The position numbers and the translations under genes were made by a program. Below, in pieces: positions 43,801 through 53,887 of a stretch of DNA of 64,000 nt; position 1 is the first letter of the stretch, and the number at the start of each line of letters is the position of its first letter. The notes below the pieces were generated by a model. It did not search any database, was not told the DNA's origin, and was given only the letters and a program-made list of their open reading frames with translations. The DNA is from Mastigamoeba balamuthi (lineage: Eukaryota; Evosea; Mastigamoebida; Mastigamoebidae), in NCBI GenBank assembly GCA_902651635.1, contig CACRSC010000082.1, positions 64,320-128,319 on the forward strand, written 5' to 3'.

Positions 43801-44833
43801 CAGGGTTCGTAAATTCACTTTGAAATGTTGTTCTTACTCGCCTGAGCAGTTCCATGAACCAGGGAACAGCACTTCTCGCAATGGGCGATATGGTCCCAAA
43901 TCACTTTGATCAGACTCTTCTCAGACTGTACTGCCGTGCCTTTTTCACAACTGTGAGCTCCATTGTCTCGACAATTTTATAAACGTCACCACAGAATGGG
44001 AATCGAGTGACAGCTGTCCGGGATGGATGGAGGACTCCAAGTGGGCTGAGGATGAACAAGATCACGTTGGAGCACGATGTTCTTACCTACCTGTTGTACG
44101 ACACACAAGAGGTGAACCAGGTCGTGTTCCTCGACTCTGCTTCCACGCTTCCCGGCACAACAGTCGCTGCAGCGAGCTGGGTTCCACAAGTAGGTTTCGT
44201 CACAGACTTCAGTTCGCAGTGTGCCCTCAGTGTCATTGGTCTTTCGGACCTTCCCGCAAGCTCCAGATGGCCATTCCTTGCGGGTCTTCTGGGGTCGCTG
44301 CATCAGAAGCCACCCGCGTCGTATTCGATCACAGGATCGGGGACTAGCAACATTCGCCATATTTCCATTCGCATCACAGACTCGTCGTTTGATGTTGACT
44401 ATGCTTTCGTCAGTTGGGGGGACAAGATGACCAACCAGACAAGTATGCTGCTCATCTTACCACAGATTCTCAAACCACAATAGGCAGCCCCACGATTTGG
44501 CACACGTACTCGGCAGGAACATACAGGCCAGAGGTGTTCGTGTACAGCTCTCTTGGGAGGATGTTCCATCTGAAGCACGATGTTGTTTTTACTGTTGTGG
44601 AACACACTTCGTCGACTGCAATTGCCTCGAGTCAAAGCAAGGATCGCTCAGGTCATTCAGATCACATCCCCACGGCGTCGTCGACTGTTCTCCACGGCTC
44701 CAGTGAGAAAGCGTCAGCACTGGTTCCGGAATCCTCCTCACGGCCGGGTATTGCATCTCATTCCAGCGGCAGCACGAGTATTTGTGCTTGCGCGGGCCTT
44801 CTGCTGCTGCTCTGTGGGTCAGTCTCAATCTGA
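40862..44833 (+). CDS. GPI-anchored subtilisin-like serine protease (S8) with PA insert
   Basis: Ten exons: 40862-41046, 41136-41457, 41505-41575, 41625-41736, 41787-41920, 41969-42342, 42403-43804, 43850-43952, 43995-44442, 44484-44833 (1166 aa). Signal peptide, then an I9-like propeptide (R-R-Y-I-V-Q-L-E-D). Triad: D163 in I-A-V-I-D-G-G, H229 in G-S-H-G, S595 in D-G-T-S-M-A-C-P-H-V-S-G; oxyanion N354 in S-A-G-N-S-G-P. A PA domain (Y-A-I-V-V-R-R-G-N-C) is inserted between N and S, as in plant subtilases and the bacterial Vpr protease. Fibronectin-like beta domains follow. The Ser-rich stalk and hydrophobic end (C-A-C-A-G-L-L-L-L-L) suggest a GPI anchor. Odd: the residues after the active His read S-H-G-L-S-T instead of H-G-T-H, so that splice (acceptor 41786) deserves checking. 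Confidence 0.82.
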
Positions 44834-44938
44834 TCTATCTGCCACATTCGTGGCAACTGAAAAAAGAAACAAAGGAACTCCTCCTGCAGACTTTACTGGC
44901 GCGCCATTGCGCTGTACAATAGATAGTTGAGGCGTTGT

Positions 44939-47900
44939 TTACTTGTTACGCAAAAAGCTAGGCTTTGACGAATCTATAGCACCTACGGTAGGAGAGACGC
45001 CGAGCTCAACCCAGGGGTCGTTGAGCGGTGTGATACTGCTAAGCCCTGGTGACAGCGCACTTGAGGCTGCTGCGGGTCTGTCCTGCTGCGGCGGCTGTCC
45101 GGGCCGCAGCAGGAAGGCGTCGGGGACAGAACACGGGTACTCCTGAAGCTGAAAATGCTCGGTTGCTGTTTGAGCGGATAGCAGGGCGCAGTTTGCTGGA
45201 CACTCCTCACACAGAAGCTCCGCTGTAGGGACTGCCGTGCCCCAGCAATCGAACCTGTGAAAACGTTATTTTCAAACTAACATTGGCTGGCTGGATATCT
45301 CACATAAAGCTCCGCATTTTGATGGCTCCGACAATCTGATTGTTCCGCCAGATGAGCACCAAGGGGGCAAGGAGAGACCGTACCAAAGAGTCTGTGTGAA
45401 GGCCGATCCTAATGCCGTGGCAATAAGGAAACCCCTCCTCCACCCAGTCTGGCGGGGACTGGAGGAAGTCCAGCGCCAACGATGTCAACTGATTGACATG
45501 ATCGGGCATGTCGTTCATAAGGTTCCCAACGACGATGTACTCGTCGGCTTGGATGGTGGGGTTGGTGGGAGAGTGAGCAGGGGGCGGTGGTACCAAAAGT
45601 CTTCAAGGGAGACAGGTTCCTCGCTGCTGCGATTGTGTCGAAGTGTGAAAACAGGGCGTTCAGGAACCGAACGGCGACCTCAGGGTCGATCTCGTTATAG
45701 AACCTGTCGCAGTCAACAACTCGGCACACCTGCGAGCCAGTCTCAGACTGCGGTACTGACCTGGCAGCACTACGTACCAAAGCAGTCCCAAGAGGCACGT
45801 GCGCAGTGAAGACGAGCGTGTCCTCTCGGAGCCGCGAGAGGATTTGGGCAGGCACAACGCTCTCGAGCAGAATCTCGCCGCTCTTCCTGGCCTGCACATT
45901 GCACTGCTTGTTGGCCATGATCTCCGAGGAAGCCCTGAAGTTCCTCCGAATCGTCCTCTCGCAGATCCAGTTGACAGCCATCAGCGTGACCAGCTGCGAC
46001 ACCTCAACAATCAACGAGTCGATGGGGTAACTGAGACGCTGCGTGAGCTCGCCAAAATCGATGGGGGTACACACTTCCATGTAGTGAAGAGAGGAATCGA
46101 AGCAAGCGTGGTCAGAACCGACATGGGGGCCGCCAAATAGAACGGGATTTTCATGATGTGGAGAAGGCTGATCCAACCGAGGATGCCGCACAGCAGGGGG
46201 TCCTTGATGTCGTTGGTGTCCCACGGCACCATCATCACCAGAGTGGCGACCAGCAGCAAGGCAAACACGATACCGAAGTATGCAATGGGGCTGTACTTGA
46301 GGCGAAAGAACGTGCAGAGCGCCACGCAGCAGAGCGCAAGGGTCTGGGACCCCATGAACGCAAATCTTATGGCGCTGTGGTTGAAGAACCCGCCCAGTAT
46401 CAGGAAGAACAGATAGAACGTCGCAGCAGTGAGTGATATCTTGCACAGCTGCGACGAGTACTTGACCGCATAGTAACTCAAGAACCTGCGGCAGCGGCGT
46501 CAGGGAGGCCGTGCGTGGGCCGAGGCTCACGTACTCGTACTCGCTATCCCAGTCGGTGAACAGAATCCCGAGGGGGCCGACATACACGTCGAAGCCCGAC
46601 TCGAAGGCCTCGGAGAGCCTGATGTCCCTGCGAGGAGAGACGCTGAACGGCTTGATGTCGGGGTTCCTGCAGCTTCCCGTGAGCGGAGGGGAGCACACTG
46701 GCGGGTGCGTACCTCAACGATGGGAACCTCTGCAGCACCCGAGGGATAAGCCGGAACGTCGCGACCTCCCCGACACCGTAGACGCGCGATGGGGCGTTGC
46801 ACTCGAACAAAAAGGTTTCCTGCCACGCCAGAGTGAGCAAAGCAGGGCAGAGAGCCAAAGGGGCAGACCTTGTAGTTCATCACGAGCTCCCTCGTCACCA
46901 GTATCTCCCCGGGCATCGCGTCGAGCGACAGCTTCCTCGCGATATCGACGGTGTCTGAGACGGAGTTAGTCGCAGCAATTTGAGCAGCTGTGCGGACAGC
47001 CCCAGCAATCGTAGCGAGGCTTGGTTATGCCAATGACGCCCGCGACAATAGGCCCGACAGAGACACCGATTTTGAGGAGGATTCTGCTGGCGTTCAGGTC
47101 CTGCTGCAGCCGAGGCATCATCCACTGCAGACTCTCTGCCAGAGCGCACGCGTTTCTCTCGCACTCGTCTGTCGGCCTGAGCAGAGGGGGAGGGCCAGTC
47201 AGTCCCTCTGCGCTAGTCGAGCGCGCAGTGCGTGCGTGGGGATCCCGCAGACGTAGATGAGCGAGTTGTTAATCGACTTGAGTTTCGTAGCCCCGCAGTT
47301 GTCGGCGGCGTTGTCCGCGTGCACGAAGATCTGCGAGAGCACCCGGAGCTGCTTCTCGCACGGCCCGATGCTCTCCAGGCCGTCTACCGTGACGAGCACG
47401 ACCGCCGCGATGTTGTAGGCCTGCGAGATCGTCCGCGGGACAGACTCGGCCCTGCAGCGGATGAGCCGCTGCGCAATGTCGCGCGGGAACAGCGCCTCGA
47501 TGAGCGAGTTGGTCACCGCCATCTCGTGGGCGGCCTGCAGCCGCTCCCTCTCGACCATGATCGAGTTGGCAAAGGACTTTCGTCGGTCCCAGCTCACAAA
47601 GACCGAGAAGACGATCGTGAGAATAACGGTCATGCCGAAGAGGAAGAGCAGCCACATGTACTCGCCCGTCGACGACGTCAGGACGGCCAGCGCGACCAGC
47701 TGCAGCGCCTGGACCGTCCCCGAGAACATGGCGCTCTTGGGCCACGTGCACGTCGAGCAGAAGAGGAAGATGAGCGTCTGGATGATGATAGAGTACGTCG
47801 GCATCATCGCCGGCGGCATGTGCGCGACCCCGGGGCCGTAGTCGAACTTGGGGCACGAGGCGAGCACCAGGACGGTCTCGGCAGAGAACCCGACGTTGAT

Positions 47901-48653
47901 CACCACAAAGAACGCGGGCTGCAGCTTGCTGAACCACTCGAAGCCGAGCGTGGCCCTCACTGCAGCCGGGCAACCCCCCCAGCGAGTCAGCCCCCCGCGC
48001 GCGGCTCGTGCCGCCGGTGCTGCGCTTTGCTCGGGCGAAGTTTCGGCAACACGGGAAAGCAGGGAATTGTTTGGGAGCAATGCAATTGGAATAGCGGGGC
48101 TGCCAGGTCCCGTACCGATGCAGAGGGCCACGCACATGGCCGAGGACGCCGAGGCGAAGAAGACGTGGTACTGGTCCGCGCACTGGCTCAGGCGCCGCGT
48201 GGACCACTGCGAGAACGCCGCGACTACCAGGAACGGCAGCAGCGCCACGAGGCTCAGGGCGCTGCCGGGGGGGCAATCGCCGTTGAGGAAAGAACCACCG
48301 AGAGCGCTGGGAAACACCCAACCGCAGTGCACCAGCAGGCAACCTCCCATTAAAACCCCCCTCGCCGCCGGGGCCACAGCACCGCCCTCCCTGCGCCCGG
48401 ACGCCGCCGCGGCGGAGGGCGGCGAGGGGAGGCGCGGTGGCCGCCAGTGCGGGCACCGAAGAGGGCGTTTGCGCGGCGCGCGGGGGGCGAAGGTGCGGAC
48501 TGGCGCGGGGGGGCGAGCGCACCAGTAAACGAGGGCCAGTGTGGGCGTCGAGAAGACGGCAGTGTGCCTGCGCTCGTAGGCTGCCTCGAGCTCGGGCCAC
48601 ACGAAGGTCTGCGCCAGGGGGCGCAGAGAGACGTCCTCCTGCGCAGAGGCCAT
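44939..48653 (-). CDS. Twelve-TM adenylyl-cyclase-like protein with two degenerate class III domains
   Basis: From ATG at 48653 to TAA at 44939, about a dozen exons; clear ones include 48523-48653, 48116-48261 and one from 47959 down. Order: six membrane helices (~48260-47600), class III domain C1 (~47440-46900: K-L-K-S-I-N-N-S-L, I-G-V-S-V-G-P-I-V-A-G-V, K-P-R-Y-D-C-W), five or six more helices (~46480-45950), then C2 (~45760-45150: C-D-R-F-Y-N-E-I-D, F-D-C-W-G-T-A-V). This is the layout of animal membrane cyclases and Dictyostelium ACA. By my alignment both metal Asp in C1 are replaced (T and N), and the C2 Asn/Arg pair is P and L, so cAMP synthesis is unlikely. Some junctions in 46.9-47.2 kb need GC donors or remain unresolved. 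Confidence 0.7.
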
Positions 48654-50317
48654 GGGAACGGGCGCTGGCGCTAACAGCAGCTCACAGACCCCCTTTTTCG
48701 CGGTGCTCCTGGAAAAATGCGGACTGATCGGCAAAATTCAACGCTGGCGGCAGAATTCGTTGATACTGCACGTGCGGAGCGCTGTGAGGATTGTACGACG
48801 CTCCGGGCCCCTCGGCTCTCTTGGTGCACGCGCGCCGTTCGGCGGAACCGATGAAGAATTGATCAAAGAGGACGAATGCACCTTTCTTATTTCTTATTGG
48901 GGTATCAGGGTGATGTTCGGAGCAGGGGGAAGGGCGCGAGAGCTGTCAACGCAACTGGCCCGCCCGCCAGGGCCCCCATCTACACCTCGCGGCGTACTCT
49001 CGCGTCGCTCTGCGCGGCTCCATTCTCCCGGGGTGACGCACCGGCAGGAGTTTCACTTTGCAGAGTCCCCACTGCGCGAAAACACCGGTGCCCTGTGGGG
49101 TCGTTCTCGCAGGGCCCAGTCCCAGTCCCAGCCCCAGTCCCTCGCGAGACCCTCTCGGCGCCGGGGGCTCGCGTTTCGCTACCTGCGCGCACTTAGGCCG
49201 TCTCCGCAGGAGGCGGGAGACACTCGTACCACTCCTTCCATTTGTCCCATCGCTCCGAAAAGGTCGCCGCCCCCTTCTTCTTCTACACCCGCAGTCGCCC
49301 CGCTGCAGACCACAATTCAATTTGGCCTCGGTGTGCCCACTGCGGTGGTGGGCCGCTGATGCTGAACGCAATGCGGGAGGGCCTTCGCTCCTATCTAATT
49401 GCTGATGTGGTGAGAAAAGGCGGGAACAGCATAGCATGCACACTGCACGAGACACACGGGAGGAGCTGGCGGAGGTTGCGAAGGACAGCCGCCGGGTTGG
49501 CCCCTCGTGTGGCGAGCGAGTCATTCTCGGCGCTATTCTGCCGTGTTCTAAACACTCGATCCGTGATCCCTGATCTCATGGCCAGAAGTGCCGCGTTTTG
49601 CTGCGCTGCTCCGGATTTCGGATACTGGGGATGGCAGTGACGACCACTGCAGCAGCCTCACGGCAAGAAGGACGGGTACGTTTGGAGGAAGGTGTGGCAT
49701 CTGTGGGGTGCAAAATCGGATTTTACTCGAATTTACTTAAGGTCTTTTGGTATGAAAAAGGGCTAAAGACCGAAACCTTCAAACCAACTGGATTCATCGA
49801 AGTAGTACCATATCATGAAATAGATGGTGGGTGTTCTTGGCGTAAGTTGATGTGCGACCCTGCATACTTGATAAATTTGGAACCGGGCTCGAAACTTCAA
49901 CGCGCCAACAGGTCGAATTTGCCATCAAATAATACAGAGTAGTGGGCTTTTGTGTACCCCCCTCAGAAATCCCACTGCACGGCATGACCGTGTCCAAATT
50001 AGTGGCTGGGCGTTGTGGTGAAATTGGATGGGGATAGTGCTTTGAAATGTTATGTTTTGTTTGGTGAAATGGCACACATCTGGGTAAGTCTGTGTTTTCT
50101 GAGTCACATGGCCCAAGAGCCGTATGAGGTTGAGTGCGAGTCTTCCCAGGAAGAGTACAGCAGAGGTCACGTCATATTCACCTCCAATGTGTTGAGAGGT
50201 AACATCAGACGGTGGGTGCAGCCCAATCGAGCAGCATGTATTCGATTCTCCAGGAGGGGGGAGCACTCGGATACCACCATTGATACAGACAACCAAAGAG
50301 CGAGGCCGAGCGGGCTG
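48654..50317. other. Long non-coding stretch with an AT-rich patch
   Basis: 1.66 kb without a supported gene, between the starts of the cyclase-like gene (- strand) and the end of the LIM gene (- strand). A short cccagt repeat lies at 49120-49140. About 49690-50160 is clearly AT-richer than the surroundings. An ORF at 49598-49942 (K-V-F-W-Y-E-K-G-L-K) is open but starts in poor context and matches nothing I know. It may be an old inserted fragment. Confidence 0.4.
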
Positions 50318-51167
50318 TCACAGGACGATGTTGAACTCGGGCTTCTCGCCGGTTCCGCGCTGCACCCCAGGCGCGAGGTCCACCTTCGGCGCGTCTGAGC
50401 GCATCGCGTTTCAGTTCCGAGAACACTGGGAAACGAATGTGGAAGTGGAGTAGACTCACTGACTGCGTTCTGCGCCTTCATGTCGAGGACGGCCGCGGGC
50501 TTCTGCAGGGACTCGTCCACGCGGATCTGCTCGTTCACGGTGCCTACCTTGGGGGCCTTGAGGGCGTTCTGCGCCTTGATGTCGAGGACGGCCGCGGGCT
50601 TCTGCATGTCCGAGTCGACGCGGATGTTCTCGTTGACCGTGGCGACCTTGGGCGCCCTGAGCGCGTTCTGCGCCTTGATGTCCAGCACGGCTGCCGGCGA
50701 GTGCGTGTCCTCCTCGCCGCGCACCTGCTGGTTCACCGTGTCCAGCGTCGGCGCGTCTGCCGGAACGGGGCACAACGGGTTTTTCAGCAATTTCATTTTG
50801 TTATGTTGACCGTTGAACAGGCAGGAGGCTGGGGGTGGTGTGGGCAGGGGGCCAGAGCAGAGGAGAGGAGAGGAGAGGAGAGCACGCGGGGCAGAGGCCT
50901 CGTGGGGGGGGGGGGGGGGGGGGCAAACGTACCACGGGCGTTGCGCATGGCAACAGAGTCGGTGACGGCCGTACTCTTGGGGGAGGGGTAGTGCGACTTG
51001 CAGTAGATCTTGCCCGAGGCGATGTGCGGCTGGAACGTCTGCAGCGTCAGCTTCTGCTTGCACTCCTCGCACTTGAAGCAGAGCTTGTGGTACAGCACGT
51101 CGTTGTGCGCGATGCCCTCGAGGGGGTAGCACGACTTGCTGCACACGGGGCACTTCTTCGACGACAT
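50318..51167 (-). CDS. LIM domain protein with three 36-residue repeats
   Basis: Complement of join 50318-50394, 50460-50756, 50933-51167 (202 aa). An N-terminal LIM domain occupies residues 6-60: C-P-V-C, H-x-x-C after Y-H-K-L-C-F-K-C, C-E-E-C and the final C-K-S-H. Then comes a repeat unit ending P-A-A-V-L-D-I-K-A-Q-N-A-L and linked by A-P-K-V-x-T-V-N-E-x-I-R-V-D, present nearly three times with high DNA identity. The end is K-P-E-F-N-I-V-L. One LIM plus short repeats is reminiscent of small cytoskeletal LIM proteins of Dictyostelium (LimE type), which bind actin structures; the repeat itself I do not recognise. The first intron contains a run of 20 G on the + strand. Confidence 0.75.
50904..50923 (+). 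repeat. Homopolymer run of 20 G
   Basis: It lies in the first intron of the LIM gene, so it is a C run in the transcript and could act as an extended pyrimidine tract. Its exact length is uncertain in any sequencing assembly. Confidence 0.7.
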
Positions 51168-51389
51168 GGCTGTGGCGGGACAGGCGGTGGGATGGGGCGA
51201 AGCGGTTGTGTTCCGTTAGGTGTGGCGCCTTTTTGTTAGTTCTGCCGTTCCAACGGTCGATAGCCAGCAAGATATTTTGCTGACGTAAGATGCGCAGACG
51301 TGGCGGAAAATGCCCTGATTCTCCTTCTCCGCCAGTTCGAATATGCAATACAAAAGCCGTTGGAACAACGGACACAGCGTTATGCATCG

Positions 51390-53664
51390 TCATTTGGCAC
51401 AGGGGCGGAGCGTCACCAGGCCGTCGGCCACGATGGCGACCGAGACAACGCCGCACAGCAGCCCCACGTCGACGACGCCCGGGATGGCGCGCAGCATGTT
51501 GAACACCCGCGCAGGGTCGCCCCCGCAGGCGTCCAGCAGCAGGTCAGACCCCAGGGCCAGCTCGAGGTTGCCCGCGTCTGTCACGTGCGGCGTCGAGAGG
51601 GCCGACTCGCTCAGCCTCCGGACGGCTGCCTGGGCGCTGGGCACGCGCATCGCTATCGAGAGCTGCACGCGCTCGACGGCCAGCGGGATCACGTCGAGCA
51701 CCACGTCGCAGCCCCGCAGCGAGCGCGCGCTGCCCGGCGGCGCGACGGCCACCACGTACCTCGACGAGGTGAGCAGCAGGCGCTCGGTCGGGACGCAGCC
51801 CTCGGCGGCGGCGGCGCTGGGCACGGCGTTGAGCGCCTCGTCGACCGCGCAGACCTCGCAGAACGCGACGTCGGCCTGCGGCGTCGTCGGGAAGTCCGCC
51901 TGCTCGACGGCCCCGCCGTGCGCGCGGCGCGCCTCGGCGATGGCGGCGAACGAGGCGTCGGAGCACGGCACGCAGCGGACCTTCCACCCGCGCGTGGCCG
52001 CCTCCTCGGCGACCCTCGCGAGCGCCAGCAGGGGCGCGGCGCCGCTGGCGATGCCCACGACGCTGCCGTCCCTGAGGTGCCCCGTCGCGATCGCGTCGGC
52101 GACGGCGGCGTCGACGGCGGCCACGAGCTGGGCGTCGGGGCGCTGCGCAGGGGTGGCGGGGGCGCCGTGCGGGGAGCTGCGGAAGGCCTCGAGGACGGCG
52201 ACGATCTCCTCGTTGCTCTCGAGGCAGTAGACGCGCTTGCTGTAGCCGTTGGGGCGGGCCCTGTCGGCGTCCTCGCGCTGGGCGACGTTGAGGAACGTGG
52301 CGAAGACGCCGCAGTGGACCCAGAAGCTGCCGAGGAAGATGGTCGGCTTGCTGTAGCTCTGCGGCGTCTCCTTGGCGTAGGCGTTGGGCACGCCGAACTG
52401 GAAGATCTCTGTCCGCGTGCCCGCTGCGCCCGGCGAGAAGACGATGCCGCCGTTGCAGATGGCGATGAGTATGTCCTCGCGGATGGCGTTGCTGACGAAC
52501 TTGGCCACGGCCCCGCAGAACCTGTTGAACGGCTCGTGGCCGTAGACCCACGTCGGCACCCCGACGCTCAGCGCGCCGTCCCCGGGCCTGCGGTACTTGG
52601 CCAGCACCTCCTCGCTGGTCTCGACGTTCTGGTACTCGAACTCGTGGCCGCCGTTGCCGCCGGCCGCCAGTTCCGCGAGCGCGTGCCGCACGTCGGCCGC
52701 CTCGTGGCCCGCCAGGAACGCCCCCAGGTTCGCGGCCTCCATCGCCCCGGGCCCTCCGCCCGACGCCACCATGAACCCCCTCCTCGCGAGGTCCCAGCAC
52801 AGCCACGCGACCTGCGGAGAGAGAAGGGGGGAGAGGGAAGGGGGAGAGGGGAGGGGAGAGTCAGAGGGGGGCGCCCATAGACAAACAGGGAGACAACAAC
52901 CGACAGGGGGCGGGCAACTGCGAAGAGGGCGAGAACGAGTTGGGAACCTGAGCGTAAGAGGGGTCCGCGCGCTTCATGGCGTGGCCGCCCATGATGCCGA
53001 CGACCGTGTGGCCCTCGACGTGCCGCACGAGCGCGTCGAGCGTGCAGCCGTCGTGCAGGTACGCGGCGACGCGGCCGCGCTGGCTGGCGCCCATGCCGTC
53101 GGCCGCGCGGCACCAGAGGTACGCCGCCTGGTCCACCTCGCGCAGCTCCTCCGTCGTGTACAGCCGCTCCCGCAGCGGCTTGATCGGCAGGTCCCTCGCG
53201 TCGAGCCGCAGCGTGACGCCGCCGGCCGCCGTGAGCGCCGCGTCGCTGACGGCGCCCGTGCAGTTGACGAAGAACGCGTCGCTGCAGTCGTGCTGCGCCA
53301 GGAACGCCGCCGCGTCGGCCCCGAGGTCCACGCCGTCGAGCACCAGCCCCGCCAGCCTCCGCTTGCCCGGCGGCGGCTGCTGCTGCGCCACCACCAGCTG
53401 GCCGGCCGCGGCCCGGCGCTGGGGCTGGGGCTCGCAGACGGCGGTCGGGGCGGGCGTGTCTGCTGGCGGCGGCGTGGGCCCCGCTGCTGGGATGTCGGGC
53501 GATTTGTTGGCGGGGCTCCCGGGGCTCCGGCTGCGGCTCCGGCTCCGGCTGCGCGCCGTGACCGCGTCGGAGAGGTGGCGCACGACGCGCAGGGCCAGCA
53601 GGACCCCGCGCAGCTGGCCGCGCTGCTTCACGTCGTCAGCGCCGTTGGCGTTGCTGTGGTTCAT
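51390..53664 (-). CDS. LOG-like nucleoside-phosphate hydrolase fused to RpiA-like domain
   Basis: Complement of join 51390-52811, 52948-53664 (712 aa), one 136-nt intron, phase 0. After an R-S-R-S-R-S-rich leader and an uncharacterised domain of ~200 residues comes a LOG/TIGR00725-type Rossmann domain: V-V-G-I-M-G-G-H-A, S-G-G-G-P-G-A-M-E (~256-264) and P-G-A-A-G-T-R-T-E (~366-374), keeping the catalytic Glu. From ~465 follows a ribose-5-phosphate isomerase A fold (V-V-G-I-A-S-G-A-A, T-D-A-G-N, I-P-G-V-V-D-V-G-L-L-C-G). LOG enzymes release ribose 5-phosphate from nucleoside monophosphates; RpiA uses that sugar. However the RpiA D-G-A-D motif is C-A-V-D (~560-563) and the I-K-G-G-G lysine is gone, so the second half may bind but not isomerise. 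Confidence 0.7.
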
Positions 53665-53887
53665 CAGTGAAGGTGTTGCACAATTTTGCTGTTTTAATTA
53701 ACGGAGCGGTTTGAGAAATTCTAGATCTACCGTATTCTCCCTCCGTATCTCGCCCGCCCGAGGAGCGGGGGGCGAGAGCCGGGCTCCTGAGGATACGAGA
53801 CAAGGGCAACGCTGTTGCTCGCATGGTAATTGAAAGGGTCTTTTCTGCTTATCATACTAGGAAACAAAACAGTAATACTGGGCGTTC

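Noticed and set aside
45100-45260. Treating the tail of the cyclase-like gene as a separate small gene
   Set aside because: The phase-2 splice from 45.3 kb gives F-D-C-W-G-T-A-V, the expected next block of the C2 domain.
47232-48353. 373-codon + strand frame antisense to the cyclase-like gene
   Set aside because: Highly charged, low complexity; the - strand has membrane helices and class III motifs in the right order.
51300-52880. 526-codon + strand frame over the LOG-RpiA gene
   Set aside because: Arg/Gly/Val-rich shadow; opposite strand has named motifs.
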